In this document: positions 54,163-64,000 of the stretch, one piece after another | How the letters are laid out: each line of letters opens with the position of its first letter | How positions within the stretch are numbered: the first letter of the stretch is position 1 | NCBI GenBank assembly: GCA_022712945.1 | Contig: JAFLJP010000104.1 | Coordinates: forward strand, 1-64,000 | From: Gammaproteobacteria bacterium | GTDB lineage: Bacteria; Pseudomonadota; Gammaproteobacteria; RBG-16-57-12 | Direction: 5' to 3' | DNA: 64,000 nt | Notes under the pieces: generated by a model | Databases searched by the model: none | What the model was told of the DNA's origin: nothing | What the model saw: only the letters and a program-made list of their open reading frames with translations | Position numbers and translations under genes: made by a program

Positions 54163-56511
54163 TCAGAAAGGCGCTCCAATCGTAAACTGGAAACGCTCAA
54201 GTTCATCTGATGATTCACTTCGAATCGGATAACCCAAACTGAAAGTTAACATACCAACCGGGGTGACCCACTGCATAGCAACACCGTGTGAAACCCGTAA
54301 TTCATCCAGAATACTGTCACGGGTAAAGGGTATGTTATACCCAAAAACATAACCCGCATCGATAAAATAGCTCCAGCGAAAGCTGTGTTTATACTCTTCA
54401 AAGGGTGAGGGGAAAATCCACTCAAAGCTGCTGCGCAGCTTTTTATTGCCACCAATCACCTTTTTACGGGTAAAGGAAATCGGATTGCCTGAATCATCTT
54501 CTCCATCCGTCCAGTTCACCGTGCTCCAGGGGCCCAGGGAGTTACTGGCAAAACCCCGCATTGAGGTGACACCACCCAGATAGAAGCTTTCGAAGAAGGG
54601 TAGCCCCTTGGTATCACCAATACCACGACCATAACCCACGTCAGTGGAGAATGACAATGAGGTATCAAAGATTGTCGGCCACAGGAAGGTCTGCTTGTGG
54701 CGAATTTTCAAGTATTCCAGTTCACTGCCTGGGAAAGAGTAATCCAGGGTCAGGCGTTGTAAATAACCCTCCCTTGCAAACAGGGTACGATCACGGGAGT
54801 CGTGACTCCAGCTGGCGCTCACCATGGCACTGCCAAATTCATCACCGTTATCCTGAACCCAGCCATGTATCTGGGGGCCAACACGGTCTAGCGGTGCATC
54901 AATCTTGATTTTTTCATATTCAAACGACAATCGAACGCGATTGTATTCACTCATGGGGAAACCAAAATTCAAACTGGCACCCAACACATCGGTATTAAAA
55001 TCCGCGACGCTGGCACCGCCACCATCAGTTGTTGTGGAGTAGAGACTAAAGCCTCGGCTGATACCATCCAATGTGTAATACGGGTTTGTGAAGGAGAGGT
55101 TGTAAGTCGTCACCGCCCGACTGTTATCAAACGCCAAACGCACATTCTCCCCACTGCCCAAAAAGTTTTGTTCCGTCACCGACGTGTTAAAAATCATACC
55201 ATTGGTGCCGTAACCAGCACCCGCCTGTAAATTACCGGAACGTCCCTCGGTAACCTGAAAGTTAACATCCACCTGATCAGAGCTACCCGGCACAGCGGGT
55301 GTTTCAACACCCACCTCTTGAATGTAACCCAAGCGCTGCATACGGGTACGTGAGCGATTTACTTTTTGTGTAGAGAACCAACCGCCTTCCATTTGCCGTA
55401 TTTCACGACGCAACACCTCATCAAAGGTTTTTGTATTGCCCGAAATATTGATACGCCGCACATACACCCGTTTGCCCGGGTCGACATAGATTGTCAGTGC
55501 AACCGTTCTCTGCTCTTTATCCACATCAGGAACCGCATTAATATTGGCGAAAGCATAACCTTCATAGCCCAAACGCTCATTCAGCGCATTGGTCGTTTCG
55601 GTTAACGCCTTGCGTGAAAAAACATCACCCGCCGAGAGGCGTAACAGCGCGGTGAGTTCCGTTTCATCAACAATCAAATTACCCACCAACTTGATGGAAG
55701 AGACATTGTACTGCTCCCCCTCGGCAAGATTAGCGGTGATGTAGACCCCCTGTTTATCGGGTGTGACCGAAACCTGGGTTGATTCAATGGCAAACTCCAG
55801 ATAGCCACGATCCATGTAATAAGAGCGCAGAGTTTCGATATCTCCCAGCAGCTTCTGTTTTGAATATTTATCCCTGGAGCTGAACAGCGAAATAAGTGGC
55901 GCTTCACCCAGCTCCAAGCGCGACAACAGTTTTTCATCACTGAACGCACGGTTACCCACCAGGTTGACTTGATGAATACGAGCCACATCGCCCTCATCAA
56001 TCTGTACTTTTATTTCAACCAGATTATCACTGTTTTCGACCAACTCACTGGTAATAGAGACCCCGTATTTACCTTCGCTGTAATATTGACGACGCAGCTC
56101 CTGGGTTATTTTTTCCAGTTGAGAGGGGTTGAATATGCGCCCCTCAACCAAGCCGAGATTTTTCAACACCATCTCTAACTGATCATCGCTGATCTCTTCA
56201 TTGCCATCAAATTCGATCTTGGCAATGGATGGGCGCTCTTTAAACTCAAGCACCAGAACATCACCACTGTGACCCAGCCGAATATCGAGAAAAAACCCGG
56301 TTGCGTAGAGTGTTTTTATTATTTCAGCACGGCGTTCATCATCCAGCGTCTCACCCACCCTGAAAGGGAGATAGGTAAAAACCGTACCCGCCGCAATACG
56401 CTTTAAGCCATCAAGACGAATATCCTGCACTTCAAAAGCATGTACCGATAACGGCAACAGCAGAACTAACAAGCTCTGACACAAAAAATTAGTTAACTTA
56501 TTTTTGAACAC
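54163..56511 (-). CDS. bamA: Outer-membrane protein assembly factor BamA
   Basis: An essential Omp85 insertase. A 782-aa precursor with a signal peptide (ends VHAF), five POTRA domains (about 25-420) and a 16-strand barrel. The barrel includes the conserved SFYLGGVTSMRGF motif near residue 650, and the protein ends in a C-terminal aromatic (GAPF), as outer-membrane proteins should. The start is GTG. It lies 3 bp after rseP in the standard order. Confidence 0.97.
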   Translation of the reverse strand: MFKNKLTNFLCQSLLVLLLPLSVHAFEVQDIRLDGLKRIAAGTVFTYLPFRVGETLDDERRAEIIKTLYATGFFLDIRLGHSGDVLVLEFKERPSIAKIEFDGNEEISDDQLEMVLKNLGLVEGRIFNPSQLEKITQELRRQYYSEGKYGVSITSELVENSDNLVEIKVQIDEGDVARIHQVNLVGNRAFSDEKLLSRLELGEAPLISLFSSRDKYSKQKLLGDIETLRSYYMDRGYLEFAIESTQVSVTPDKQGVYITANLAEGEQYNVSSIKLVGNLIVDETELTALLRLSAGDVFSRKALTETTNALNERLGYEGYAFANINAVPDVDKEQRTVALTIYVDPGKRVYVRRINISGNTKTFDEVLRREIRQMEGGWFSTQKVNRSRTRMQRLGYIQEVGVETPAVPGSSDQVDVNFQVTEGRSGNLQAGAGYGTNGMIFNTSVTEQNFLGSGENVRLAFDNSRAVTTYNLSFTNPYYTLDGISRGFSLYSTTTDGGGASVADFNTDVLGASLNFGFPMSEYNRVRLSFEYEKIKIDAPLDRVGPQIHGWVQDNGDEFGSAMVSASWSHDSRDRTLFAREGYLQRLTLDYSFPGSELEYLKIRHKQTFLWPTIFDTSLSFSTDVGYGRGIGDTKGLPFFESFYLGGVTSMRGFASNSLGPWSTVNWTDGEDDSGNPISFTRKKVIGGNKKLRSSFEWIFPSPFEEYKHSFRWSYFIDAGYVFGYNIPFTRDSILDELRVSHGVAMQWVTPVGMLTFSLGYPIRSESSDELERFQFTIGAPF

Positions 56512-56514
56512 ACA

Positions 56515-57885
56515 CTATCCAAACAGTCGTATTAGGTCGTTATACAGCGCGACACTCATCAGCATTAGAAGACAGAACATGCCGATACGCAGTCCCAGTG
56601 CCTGCAATTCATCCGAAAGAGGAGAACCCTTGATAAACTCGATTAAATAATAGAGTAGATGCCCCCCATCCAGCATTGGAATCGGCAGCAGATTCAGCAC
56701 TCCAAGGCTCAGGCTGATCACCGCCAAAAAAGCCAGAAAAGTGGGCAACCCACTCTGTGCTGAATAACCTGCATACTGAGCAATGGTCAGTGGGCCGCTC
56801 AGATTATCCAGTGAAACTTGGCCCGTTAACATCTTGCCCATTATTTGAAGGCTCATCAGGCTCATATCCCAGGTTTTGTTAAATGATGCCAAAACAGCTT
56901 CAAACGGCCCATACTGTTGCACCGCAAGTAGCTCATCAGGGATAGTGTGTCGCTGTAACGTGACACCGGCACCGATTCTACCAAAACTAACACCACTCTC
57001 TTCAACTTTTTCCGGGGTAATGGTCAGCGTCCGTTCTGCTCCTTCACGTAAAACGTGTAATGAAATCGACTGCTCCGGGCGATCACGAACGTAGGTGACC
57101 CAGGCAATCCAACCCGTGATGGGCTGACCATCCGCAGCAAGAAGCTTATCCCCAACCAGCAGGCCCGACCTGGCCGCCGGGCTGTTATCCAACACCTTAC
57201 CGATAACCGCCTCAACATGGGGACGGCGCGGCGTCAGGCCAAGACGCTGCAGCCCCCCCTGTTTTCCAAACTCATCCCCTACCTCTGGCAGCGTTAACTC
57301 AACCTCTCGCGTCTGCTGCCACTCATCAGCAACGGTTATGCGAAGCCGCTCTTGATTCAGACTCTTAGCAAGTACTTCAAGACTGGCAGCACCCCAGGTG
57401 GCCGTTGCCTGACCATCCACCGCGACAATCTGGTCTCCAATACGAATATCAACTTCTGCGGCGATCGAGTTGGCCTCAATAGCACCCACCACCGGCTTTA
57501 TACCTGGCAGGCCCACCACAAACATCATCCAGTAAAGAAAAATGGCGAAAATAAAGTTAAACACCGGTCCGGCAAGCACGATGGCGACACGGTGGTGAAT
57601 TTTCTGTCGGTTGAATGCTTTGTCACGTAGCGACTCAGGCACATTGCCCTCACGCTCATCCAGCATACTGACGTAACCACCGAGGGGGATTGCTGCAATA
57701 ACAAATTCGGTATCATCTTCACTGCGCTGGTAGCGCCAGAGCGGTTTGCCAAAACCGATCGAAAAGCGCAGTACCTTCACACCCACTTTGCGGGCAACCC
57801 AGTAATGACCAAACTCATGAATCGTAATCAGCAGACCAAGGGCCACAATAAAAGCGGGTACCGCTATCAGTAAATTATCTACCAT
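56515..57885 (-). CDS. rseP: Site-2 protease RseP
   Basis: An inner-membrane zinc metalloprotease that cuts anti-sigma factor RseA after DegS to release sigma-E. A 456-aa protein with HEFGH at residues 23-27, two PDZ domains in the middle, the LDG motif (PIPMLDGGH) near 400 and four transmembrane helices. It lies 4 bp after dxr. Confidence 0.96.
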   Translation of the reverse strand: MVDNLLIAVPAFIVALGLLITIHEFGHYWVARKVGVKVLRFSIGFGKPLWRYQRSEDDTEFVIAAIPLGGYVSMLDEREGNVPESLRDKAFNRQKIHHRVAIVLAGPVFNFIFAIFLYWMMFVVGLPGIKPVVGAIEANSIAAEVDIRIGDQIVAVDGQATATWGAASLEVLAKSLNQERLRITVADEWQQTREVELTLPEVGDEFGKQGGLQRLGLTPRRPHVEAVIGKVLDNSPAARSGLLVGDKLLAADGQPITGWIAWVTYVRDRPEQSISLHVLREGAERTLTITPEKVEESGVSFGRIGAGVTLQRHTIPDELLAVQQYGPFEAVLASFNKTWDMSLMSLQIMGKMLTGQVSLDNLSGPLTIAQYAGYSAQSGLPTFLAFLAVISLSLGVLNLLPIPMLDGGHLLYYLIEFIKGSPLSDELQALGLRIGMFCLLMLMSVALYNDLIRLFG

Positions 57886-57889
57886 CAGC

Positions 57890-59068
57890 TTAACTCAACT
57901 GGCTGACAAGCTGCGCGGCCAATACCCGAGCCTGTTTATCTTCATCAAAGATCACATCCAGAGAATCAGCTACCCGGTTGGTGCGCTGTTCAAGTGTCTG
58001 TTCAATCACCTTGGGAATCGCTAAGAATGGCAGGCGGTTATCCAGAAAAGCATCAACCGCAACTTCATTGGCTGCATTAAGCGCTGCTGGCGAGGTTCCA
58101 CCCGCCTCAATCGCTTCACGGGCAAGGCGCAGGCAGGGAAAACGCTGTTCATCCGGCTTTTCGAAGTTGAGTTGAGCCACCTCAAAAATATTCATCCCCT
58201 TGTCGCCAGAGTCCATACGTTGCGGCCACGCCATGGCGTGGGCGATTGGAATGCGCATATCGGGATTGCCCATCTGGGAAATCACCGAACCATCCACATA
58301 TTCAACCATGGAGTGAATTATGCTTTCGGGGTGTACCACCACTTGCACTTGGTCTGGCTTTGCATCAAACAACCAGCACGCTTCAATCAGCTCAAGGCCC
58401 TTATTCATCATTGAGGCAGAATCGACCGAGATCTTGCGCCCCATCACCCAGTTGGGATGAGCAATCGCCTGTTCGGGTGTCACATTTTGTAGCTGATCAA
58501 GGGTTTTGGTGCGAAAAGGGCCGCCTGAGGCGGTTAACAAAATACGGCGTACACCCGTCTCAGCCAGGCCACGGGAGAAATCCACTGGCATACTTTGAAA
58601 AATCGCATTATGCTCGCTATCAATCGGCAGTAGCTCAGCACCACTGTGATGCACTTCATCCATGAACAACTTACCTGACATCACCAGTGCCTCTTTATTA
58701 GCCAAAAGCACACGTTTACCCGCACGGGCGGCGGCAAGTGTGGGGACTAAACCCGCTGCACCCACAATAGCGGCCATTACGTAATCAACCTCAGGTAATG
58801 CTGCAACATACTCCAACCCATCAACACCGGAAATAACCTTGGTCGCTATTGCTGATTCTTTCAACTGTTGTTCAAGCAACTCGGCGGCCTGAGTTGATGC
58901 CATCACCGCGTAGTCGGGTTTAAAGCGCTGGCAGAGCTTGAGCATTTTATCGACTTGGGTATTAGCGGTCAGTGCAACCACACGGTAATCATCAAGGTGG
59001 CGGGCAACCACATCCAGCGTGCTGTCACCAATAGAGCCCGTCGCACCCAGGATACAAACACCAATCAT
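57890..59068 (-). CDS. dxr: 1-deoxy-D-xylulose 5-phosphate reductoisomerase
   Basis: Makes MEP from DXP with NADPH in the non-mevalonate isoprenoid route. A 392-aa protein with N-terminal cofactor motif [10 protein letters not shown] at 8-17, metal-binding [10 protein letters not shown] near 150 and [15 protein letters not shown] near 205. The ATG overlaps the cdsA stop as ATGA. Confidence 0.97.
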   Translation of the reverse strand: MIGVCILGATGSIGDSTLDVVARHLDDYRVVALTANTQVDKMLKLCQRFKPDYAVMASTQAAELLEQQLKESAIATKVISGVDGLEYVAALPEVDYVMAAIVGAAGLVPTLAAARAGKRVLLANKEALVMSGKLFMDEVHHSGAELLPIDSEHNAIFQSMPVDFSRGLAETGVRRILLTASGGPFRTKTLDQLQNVTPEQAIAHPNWVMGRKISVDSASMMNKGLELIEACWLFDAKPDQVQVVVHPESIIHSMVEYVDGSVISQMGNPDMRIPIAHAMAWPQRMDSGDKGMNIFEVAQLNFEKPDEQRFPCLRLAREAIEAGGTSPAALNAANEVAVDAFLDNRLPFLAIPKVIEQTLEQRTNRVADSLDVIFDEDKQARVLAAQLVSQLS

Positions 59069-59874
59069 AAGCCACTCTCAAGCAGTAACAGACCAAAGGC
59101 AAACACCGGTGCCGCCGCCGTTACACTGTCAATGCGGTCTAACACACCACCGTGCCCTGGCAACAGACGACCGCTATCTTTCACACCCGCATTTCGCTTA
59201 AACATGCTTTCAGCCAGATCCCCAAGAATTGAAAAAAGTACCGTCACCATGCACAACACGATAAAACCCATGCTCAGCACCGGTTGCAACCACAGAACCC
59301 CAACTACTGACCAAACAGCACCACCCATCACCGCGCCCCACAAACCAGCCATGGTTTTCCCCGGACTAACATTGGGTGCCATTTTTTTATTGCCCCATTG
59401 GCGACCGGAAAAATAAGCGGCGCTGTCAGCCACCCAAATGAGCGTGAGCAAAAAGAGAACATAGAATGGGCCATCATCAGGTCGGTTGTGCAAGGTAACC
59501 AGCGCAAGCCAACACGGCGTCAGCAATAACAGACCGGCTAGCATCTTAAACGTTCTATTTTTAAGCAGATTGCCTTTTGGGTAATTGAGCACCATCCCCA
59601 GCACCACACACCACCACATCACCGCAGCACCCAGCAAAAACAGCAGCAGGTCAGTCGGTGCTACCCACATCAAACCGAGCAACACAACAATAACGGCACT
59701 GAAACCACCACTGGCAAAACCGGCGGGAATGCTAGCCAGCCGACACCATTCAGTGGCACCAATTGTCGCAATCAGCGCGAATAAGATAGCAAAATAGGAA
59801 TTTGGCAGAGAGAGAATTGCCCAGACAAAGAGGGGAATTAAGATAACAGCCGTCATTAAACGCTGTTTCAGCAC
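59065..59874 (-). CDS. cdsA: Phosphatidate cytidylyltransferase
   Basis: Makes CDP-diacylglycerol for phospholipid synthesis. A 269-aa polytopic membrane protein of about eight helices with the family signature [14 protein letters not shown] then [10 protein letters not shown]. The GTG start overlaps the uppS stop by one base. Confidence 0.96.
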   Translation of the reverse strand: MLKQRLMTAVILIPLFVWAILSLPNSYFAILFALIATIGATEWCRLASIPAGFASGGFSAVIVVLLGLMWVAPTDLLLFLLGAAVMWWCVVLGMVLNYPKGNLLKNRTFKMLAGLLLLTPCWLALVTLHNRPDDGPFYVLFLLTLIWVADSAAYFSGRQWGNKKMAPNVSPGKTMAGLWGAVMGGAVWSVVGVLWLQPVLSMGFIVLCMVTVLFSILGDLAESMFKRNAGVKDSGRLLPGHGGVLDRIDSVTAAAPVFAFGLLLLESGL

Positions 59875-60626
59875 TATTTTCTCCCCTGTTCTATCTGATC
59901 ACCGGTCTTGCCAAAACGACGTTGACGCTGTGAAAAAGAGAGCATCGCCTCTTCAAAAGCCTCTCCTTTAAAATCGGGCCAGAGGGTATCGGTAAAGTAG
60001 AGTTCAGTATAAGCCAGTTGCCACAACAAGAAGTTGCTGATGCGTTTTTCACCGCCGGTACGGATGAACAGGTCAGGCTCTGGCAATTCTGCAAGAGACA
60101 TCGCACCATCCATCATCTCCGGACTAATATCAGCCGCGCTCAGCTCACCTTGCTCTACTTGGCGCGCAAGCTTGGCTGCTGCCTGTGTGACATCCCAACG
60201 GCCACCATAATTGGCGGCAATAACCAATATTAAACCGCTATTTCCAGCGGTCAGTCTCTCGGCTTTTTCAATCAATTTTTGCATTTTCGGCGTAAAGGCA
60301 CTCAGCTCGCCGATGATACGAAGACGCACATTGCTTTTATGAAGTTTTTTCACCTCAAGATCAAGCACGGTGGCAAAAAGGGACATTAAGGCACCCACCT
60401 CTTCCTCCGGTCGACGCCAGTTTTCGCTACTGAAAGCAAATAGCGTTAAAACCTCCACCCCATAATCCACACAGCTGTTAACAATGGCACGAACTGACTC
60501 AACACCGGCCTTGTGTCCCATGAAGCGTGGCCGCCTGCGTGCCTTAGCCCAACGGCCATTGCCATCCATAATAACAGCCACATGTTTGGGAGGCGCTGCT
60601 AATGGCTTGATTTTGGATTCAGACAT
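59874..60626 (-). CDS. uppS: Undecaprenyl diphosphate synthase
   Basis: Adds isoprene units to FPP to make the C55 lipid carrier for peptidoglycan and O-antigen. A 250-aa cis-prenyltransferase with [11 protein letters not shown] near residue 20 and the C-terminal [15 protein letters not shown] motif. The 137 bp upstream hold repeat G3, then frr. Confidence 0.96.
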   Translation of the reverse strand: MSESKIKPLAAPPKHVAVIMDGNGRWAKARRRPRFMGHKAGVESVRAIVNSCVDYGVEVLTLFAFSSENWRRPEEEVGALMSLFATVLDLEVKKLHKSNVRLRIIGELSAFTPKMQKLIEKAERLTAGNSGLILVIAANYGGRWDVTQAAAKLARQVEQGELSAADISPEMMDGAMSLAELPEPDLFIRTGGEKRISNFLLWQLAYTELYFTDTLWPDFKGEAFEEAMLSFSQRQRRFGKTGDQIEQGRK

Positions 60627-60651
60627 CGCTACTCGTACTTAAAGTTATACA

Positions 60652-60717
60652 ATGAGACCTTTGCATGAAAAACAACTTCCGTTCCAGCGAGGCAAATGAA
60701 TTGTGCAAAGATCTCAT
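60652..60717. repeat. Palindromic repeat family G, copy G3
   Basis: A 66-bp element with inverted termini ATGAGACCTTTGCA and its mirror tgcaaagatctcat, the same length as G1. It lies in the frr-uppS gap and may shape processing of the superoperon transcript. Confidence 0.78.
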
Positions 60718-60763
60718 AACCGACCATGGAGCCGCTACGATGATCTCTATTTTCGCACGACCT

Positions 60764-61321
60764 TTAGATCTCCATCAGATCCTTCTCTTTGGTATCCAGC
60801 AACTTTTCAATGTCAGCAATATTTTTATCGGTTATTTTCTGAATATCATCTTCCGCCTTACGGGATTCATCTTCTGTAATATCTTTATCTTTCAGCAGTG
60901 ACTTAACATCGCCAATCGCATCGCGGCGGATATTACGTACCGCGATACGTCCCTGCTCACCCTCACCGCGCATCACTTTAATCAAATCACGGCGACGCTC
61001 TTCCGTTAATGGTGGCAATGGGACACGAATATTGCTACCCGAGGTCACCGGATTCAAACCTAAATTAGCCGTCAAAATTGCTTTATCAATAACCGGCACC
61101 AATGGTTTTTCCCATGGGGTGACAGTCAGAGTACGCGCATCCGTTACTGACACGGAAGCAACCTGATTAAGCGGGGTGGGCGTACCATAATAATCAACCA
61201 CAACCTGGTCAAGGATTGAAGGGTGTGCACGACCGGTACGCAGTTTTCCCAGCTCTTTAGTGAGTGATTCGATGCTTTTTTTCATGCGAACATCGGCATC
61301 ATTTTTAATGTCATTAATCAT
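60764..61321 (-). CDS. frr: Ribosome recycling factor
   Basis: Splits post-termination ribosomes with EF-G. The 185 aa equal the E. coli length when started at the ATG at 61321 ([13 protein letters not shown]), which has agggag upstream and overlaps pyrH by 8 bp. [12 protein letters not shown] and the hinge regions are conserved. Confidence 0.97.
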   Translation of the reverse strand: MINDIKNDADVRMKKSIESLTKELGKLRTGRAHPSILDQVVVDYYGTPTPLNQVASVSVTDARTLTVTPWEKPLVPVIDKAILTANLGLNPVTSGSNIRVPLPPLTEERRRDLIKVMRGEGEQGRIAVRNIRRDAIGDVKSLLKDKDITEDESRKAEDDIQKITDKNIADIEKLLDTKEKDLMEI

Positions 61322-62057
61322 TGTTTTCTCCCTGATAAACCAAGGTACCTTCATCTTCACCTGCGATAACTCGCATCAACGCCCCCGGCTTATTCATATC
61401 AAAAATACGCAATGGCATATTGTAATCACGGCACAGAGCGATTGCCGTTGCATCCATTACTTTCAAGTTTTTACTCAGCACTTCACTATAACTCAATCGG
61501 TCATAACGCGTTGCACTCGGGTCTTTCATTGGGTCGCTGCTATAAACACCATCAACCTTGGTCGCTTTCAGTACCACATCCGCACCGATTTCAATCCCCC
61601 GCAGACTAGCCGCCGAATCGGTGGTAAAAAACGGGTTACCGGTGCCCGCAGCAAAGATTACCACCCGGCCTTTCTCCATATGACGAACGGCGCGGCGGCG
61701 AATGTACTCTTCGCAGATCTGGTTAATTGGCAGAGCCGACATCACTCGACAACAGAGCCCGGCACGTTCAACTGCATCTTGCAGAGAGAGGGCGTTCATA
61801 ACCGTTGCCAACATTCCCATGTAATCGGCTGTTGAACGGTCCATGCCACTGGCAGACAAACTGATGCCGCGAAAAATATTACCCCCACCCACAACCAGGC
61901 CGATTTCGACACCGGTTTTGTGAAGTTCGGCAACCTCTTCCGCCACACGTTTCATGACAACAGGATCAATACCAAACTCTTGATCCCCCATCAACGCCTC
62001 ACCACTCAATTTGAGTAATATGCGCTTATAAACGCTTTTGCCTGCTTGCTCTGCCAT
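61314..62057 (-). CDS. pyrH: UMP kinase
   Basis: A hexameric UMP kinase of pyrimidine nucleotide synthesis. A 247-aa amino-acid-kinase fold protein with [19 protein letters not shown] near residue 57 and [12 protein letters not shown] near 138. aaggag lies upstream. It is followed by frr with an 8-bp overlap. Confidence 0.97.
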   Translation of the reverse strand: MAEQAGKSVYKRILLKLSGEALMGDQEFGIDPVVMKRVAEEVAELHKTGVEIGLVVGGGNIFRGISLSASGMDRSTADYMGMLATVMNALSLQDAVERAGLCCRVMSALPINQICEEYIRRRAVRHMEKGRVVIFAAGTGNPFFTTDSAASLRGIEIGADVVLKATKVDGVYSSDPMKDPSATRYDRLSYSEVLSKNLKVMDATAIALCRDYNMPLRIFDMNKPGALMRVIAGEDEGTLVYQGENND

Positions 62058-62062
62058 AATAA

Positions 62063-62935
62063 CTAAGCTCCTTTGGCTTGGGCCATTACTTCTGCTGCAA
62101 AATCCATCTCTTCTTTTTCGATCCCCTCACCCACTTCAAAGCGAGTGAAACTGCTCACGGTTGCACCAGCCTCTTTTAACAACTGGGCAACAGTTTGATC
62201 AGGGTTCTTAACAAAAGGCTGTCCCACCAGAGTAATCTCTTTTAGGAACTTATTGATACGACCACCAATCATTTTCTCGATAATTTCAGCCGGCTTGCCC
62301 GACTCTTGTGCTTGCGCCGTGAATATCGCCTTCTCTTTTTCGATCACAGAGGCATCAACACCGCTTTCGTCGATACAGACCGGTTTGCTAGCCGCAATGT
62401 GCATGGCAATATCACGCGCCAGTTCTGTGCTACCGCCCGACAGGCCAACCAAGACCGCAATACGGGTGCCGTGCTGGTATGCACCAACAACAGGGGCTGA
62501 TACTTTTGCAACACGGCGCACTGAAATATTTTCACCAATGGTGGCAATCAATGCCCGGCGAACATTATCAACGGTGCTATCGCCCATGGTTGCCGCTAAC
62601 AGCGCTTCGGCATCCGCAAAATCACGATTCAACGTCAACTCTGCAACGTCGCGGGTAAAGGCCAGAAAATCTTCATTTTTAGCGACAAAATCGGTTTCAG
62701 AGTTCACTTCAACCATAGCCACAACACTGTTATCTGCATTGGTCTGAACACCAATCAGACCTTCTGCCGCCACACGACCGGCCTTTTTATCTGCCTTGGC
62801 CATGCCGCTTTTGCGCATGTTTTCAATTGCTTGTTCAATATCACCACTGGTTTCAACCAAGGCTTTTTTACACTCCATCATGCCTGAGCCCGTGCGCTCA
62901 CGCAGTTCCTTAACCATTACAGCAGTAATGCTCAT
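62063..62935 (-). CDS. tsf: Elongation factor Ts
   Basis: Nucleotide exchange factor for EF-Tu. A 290-aa protein with an N-terminal UBA-like part ([19 protein letters not shown]), the core with TDFVAKN at about 81, and a C-terminal module. It follows rpsB after a 109-bp gap that contains a terminator/attenuator. Confidence 0.97.
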   Translation of the reverse strand: MSITAVMVKELRERTGSGMMECKKALVETSGDIEQAIENMRKSGMAKADKKAGRVAAEGLIGVQTNADNSVVAMVEVNSETDFVAKNEDFLAFTRDVAELTLNRDFADAEALLAATMGDSTVDNVRRALIATIGENISVRRVAKVSAPVVGAYQHGTRIAVLVGLSGGSTELARDIAMHIAASKPVCIDESGVDASVIEKEKAIFTAQAQESGKPAEIIEKMIGGRINKFLKEITLVGQPFVKNPDQTVAQLLKEAGATVSSFTRFEVGEGIEKEEMDFAAEVMAQAKGA

Positions 62936-62993
62936 TTGAAAACCCTCTATAATCGATTACTCTCATCTGCTATTGCAGATGTAGAAAAAACTT

Positions 62994-63019
62994 TAAAAAA
63001 AGGGGGCTATGCCCCCTTT
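62994..63019 (-). terminator. Terminator/attenuator between rpsB and tsf
   Basis: Perfect arms AAAGGGGGC / GCCCCCTTT with a 3-nt loop. On the minus strand the stem is followed by seven T residues. It probably reduces transcription into tsf. A second small hairpin (62964-62981) lies just before tsf. Confidence 0.85.
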
Positions 63020-63044
63020 CTGTCAGTGGATAATTACCACTTGT

Positions 63045-63899
63045 TTAGGCTGACTTGGCGTCTTCTACCTTCTCAGACTTCTCGACCTTCTCAGCCTGCT
63101 CGACCTGTTCAGCCTGTTCAGCCTGCTCGACCTGTTCAGCCTTTTCGACCTTTTCGACCTTTTCGACCTTTTCGACTTCTTCGGTCACTTCCACAAAATC
63201 ACCGGCAGCAACAGTCGAGGCGGTACGTGCGTTAGAGACCGCATCGGCAACACCATCCACATATAGTTTGATCGCACGCATGGCGTCATCATTACCAGGA
63301 ATGATGTAATCGATTCCTCTGGGGTCGGTATTGGTATCAACCACACTGATCACCGGAATACCCAGTTTCATCGCTTCACAAATCGCAATTTTCTCATGGC
63401 CGGCATCAATAACGAAGATAGCCGCAGGCAAACCGCCCATATCCTTGATACCACCCAGACTACGATCCAGCTTTTCAAGCTCGCGAGTCCGCATCAGCGC
63501 CTCTTTTTTGGTCAGGCGCTCGAAAGTACCGTCCTGGCGCTGTCCTTCCAGATCTTTCAAACGTTTGATTGATTGTTTGACTGTCTGGAAGTTAGTCAAC
63601 ATGCCACCCAACCAACGCTGGTTAACATAGGGCATGCCGCAAGCGTCTGCCTTCTCTTTAATAACATCACGTGCTGCACGCTTGGTGCCCACCAACAGAA
63701 CCTTACCGCCTTTCGCTGCAACGCTACCGATGTAGTTCATCGCATCGTTATACAGTGGCAGGGTTTTTTCCAGGTTGATGATATGAATTTTGTTACGTGC
63801 GCCGAAGATGAACTCATCCATCTTTGGGTTCCAATAACGGGTCTGGTGACCAAAGTGTACACCGGCCTCCAACATTTGACGCATTGTGGTATTGCTCAC
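63045..63899 (-). CDS. rpsB: 30S ribosomal protein S2 with extended repetitive C-terminus
   Basis: S2 binds late to the 30S subunit near S1. The first 230 residues are canonical ([38 protein letters not shown]). E. coli S2 has about 240 aa; this one has 284, because about 45 residues of V/A-E-K/Q triplets follow (residues about 236-280). The GTG start has aaggag upstream. A structured leader at 63931-63991 suggests autoregulation. Confidence 0.96.
   Translation of the reverse strand: MSNTTMRQMLEAGVHFGHQTRYWNPKMDEFIFGARNKIHIINLEKTLPLYNDAMNYIGSVAAKGGKVLLVGTKRAARDVIKEKADACGMPYVNQRWLGGMLTNFQTVKQSIKRLKDLEGQRQDGTFERLTKKEALMRTRELEKLDRSLGGIKDMGGLPAAIFVIDAGHEKIAICEAMKLGIPVISVVDTNTDPRGIDYIIPGNDDAMRAIKLYVDGVADAVSNARTASTVAAGDFVEVTEEVEKVEKVEKVEKAEQVEQAEQAEQVEQAEKVEKSEKVEDAKSA
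63066..63182. repeat. 9-bp tandem repeat in the rpsB 3' end
   Basis: Units of nine bases (ttcgacctt or ttcagcctg type on the plus strand) are repeated about twelve times, encoding three-residue units V-E-K, A-E-Q and similar. The pattern is consistent with slippage expansion that keeps the reading frame. Confidence 0.8.
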
Positions 63900-63930
63900 G
63901 AAAATCTCCTTAAATAGTGGGTTGGACCTC

Positions 63931-63991
63931 CATAAACCCCATCTTCAAACCTTGGCATGACCAGGCACCCAGGAAGATGTGACGGTTTATG
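63931..63991 (-). promoter_or_regulatory. Structured rpsB leader (S2 autoregulatory candidate)
   Basis: Nested arms: CATAAACC (63931-63938) with GGTTTATG (63984-63991), and ATCTTC (63941-63946) with GAAGAT (63973-63978). The loop contains cttgg/ccagg pairing. This lies 32 bp upstream of the rpsB start. rpsB leaders in gammaproteobacteria are known to bind S2 for feedback control; the equivalence here is inference from position. Confidence 0.6.
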
Positions 63992-64000
63992 TGAGTATTT

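Noticed and set aside
1..64000. CRISPR array or integron attC cassettes
   Set aside because: The repeats are dispersed, palindromic and few per family; no regularly spaced direct repeats, integrase or cas genes were seen.

Overview
The window reads as chromosomal DNA of a gammaproteobacterium with a normal LPS outer membrane. Two ancestral operon blocks on the minus strand support this. One runs rpsB-tsf-pyrH-frr-uppS-cdsA-dxr-rseP-bamA-skp-lpxD-fabZ-lpxA-(two extra genes)-lpxB-rnhB (64.0 to 48.6 kb). The other is dnaE-accA-tilS (6.0 to 0.15 kb). In E. coli and many relatives rnhB is followed directly by dnaE; here about 42.6 kb of other genes lies between them. The genus cannot be named from the sequence alone. 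The density of short palindromic repeats and the accessory clusters would fit an environmental or symbiotic lineage, but that is inference.

Layout from left to right. 0.15-6.3 kb: tRNA modification, fatty-acid and replication genes (tilS, accA, dnaE) and a small membrane protein. 6.5-8.4 kb: alkylation repair (ogt and an Ada-AlkA fusion). 8.5-9.9 kb: an ODP-type diiron protein overlapping a short chemoreceptor-like protein. 10.0-17.4 kb: kdsB, a Trm112-like mini-gene, lpxK, msbA, exbD, exbB and comEC. 18.1-25.0 kb: a lipid-type accessory cluster (TPR protein, SDR, heme-oxygenase-like diiron enzyme, acyl-AMP ligase, thermostable-hemolysin family protein) with a two-component system and a small cytochrome c; tandem half-sites for an OmpR-type regulator lie between the kinase and hemolysin genes. 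25.3-28.3 kb: CBS protein, orphan ORF, putative methyltransferase, rdgC. 28.6-35.5 kb: a complete MoxR/Bat operon. 36.3-37.7 kb: ppnN. 38.3-47.1 kb: an eight-gene minus-strand cluster joining fatty-acyl activation (FAAL, ACP, LuxE-like synthetase, FabZ-like hotdog) to sulfur mobilisation (cysteine desulfurase and IscU-like scaffold), a flavin monooxygenase and an RND/MMPL exporter. It has no ketosynthase, NRPS or luciferase and is the best candidate for an undescribed pathway. 47.9 kb: yaaA. 48.6-64.0 kb: the envelope and translation superoperon, with an L,D-transpeptidase-like gene and a lipoprotein gene inserted between lpxA and lpxB.

At least seven families of short palindromic, transposase-less repeats (called A to G here) sit in the intergenic gaps. 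Several abut or supply the stop codon, ribosome-binding site or leader of a neighbouring gene (tilS, exbD/msbA, the hemolysin/ligase pair, the methyltransferase-like gene). Families D and E have unrelated arms but share a central core. No tRNA, rRNA, CRISPR array or intact insertion sequence was seen. GC differences mentioned are by eye, not counted.
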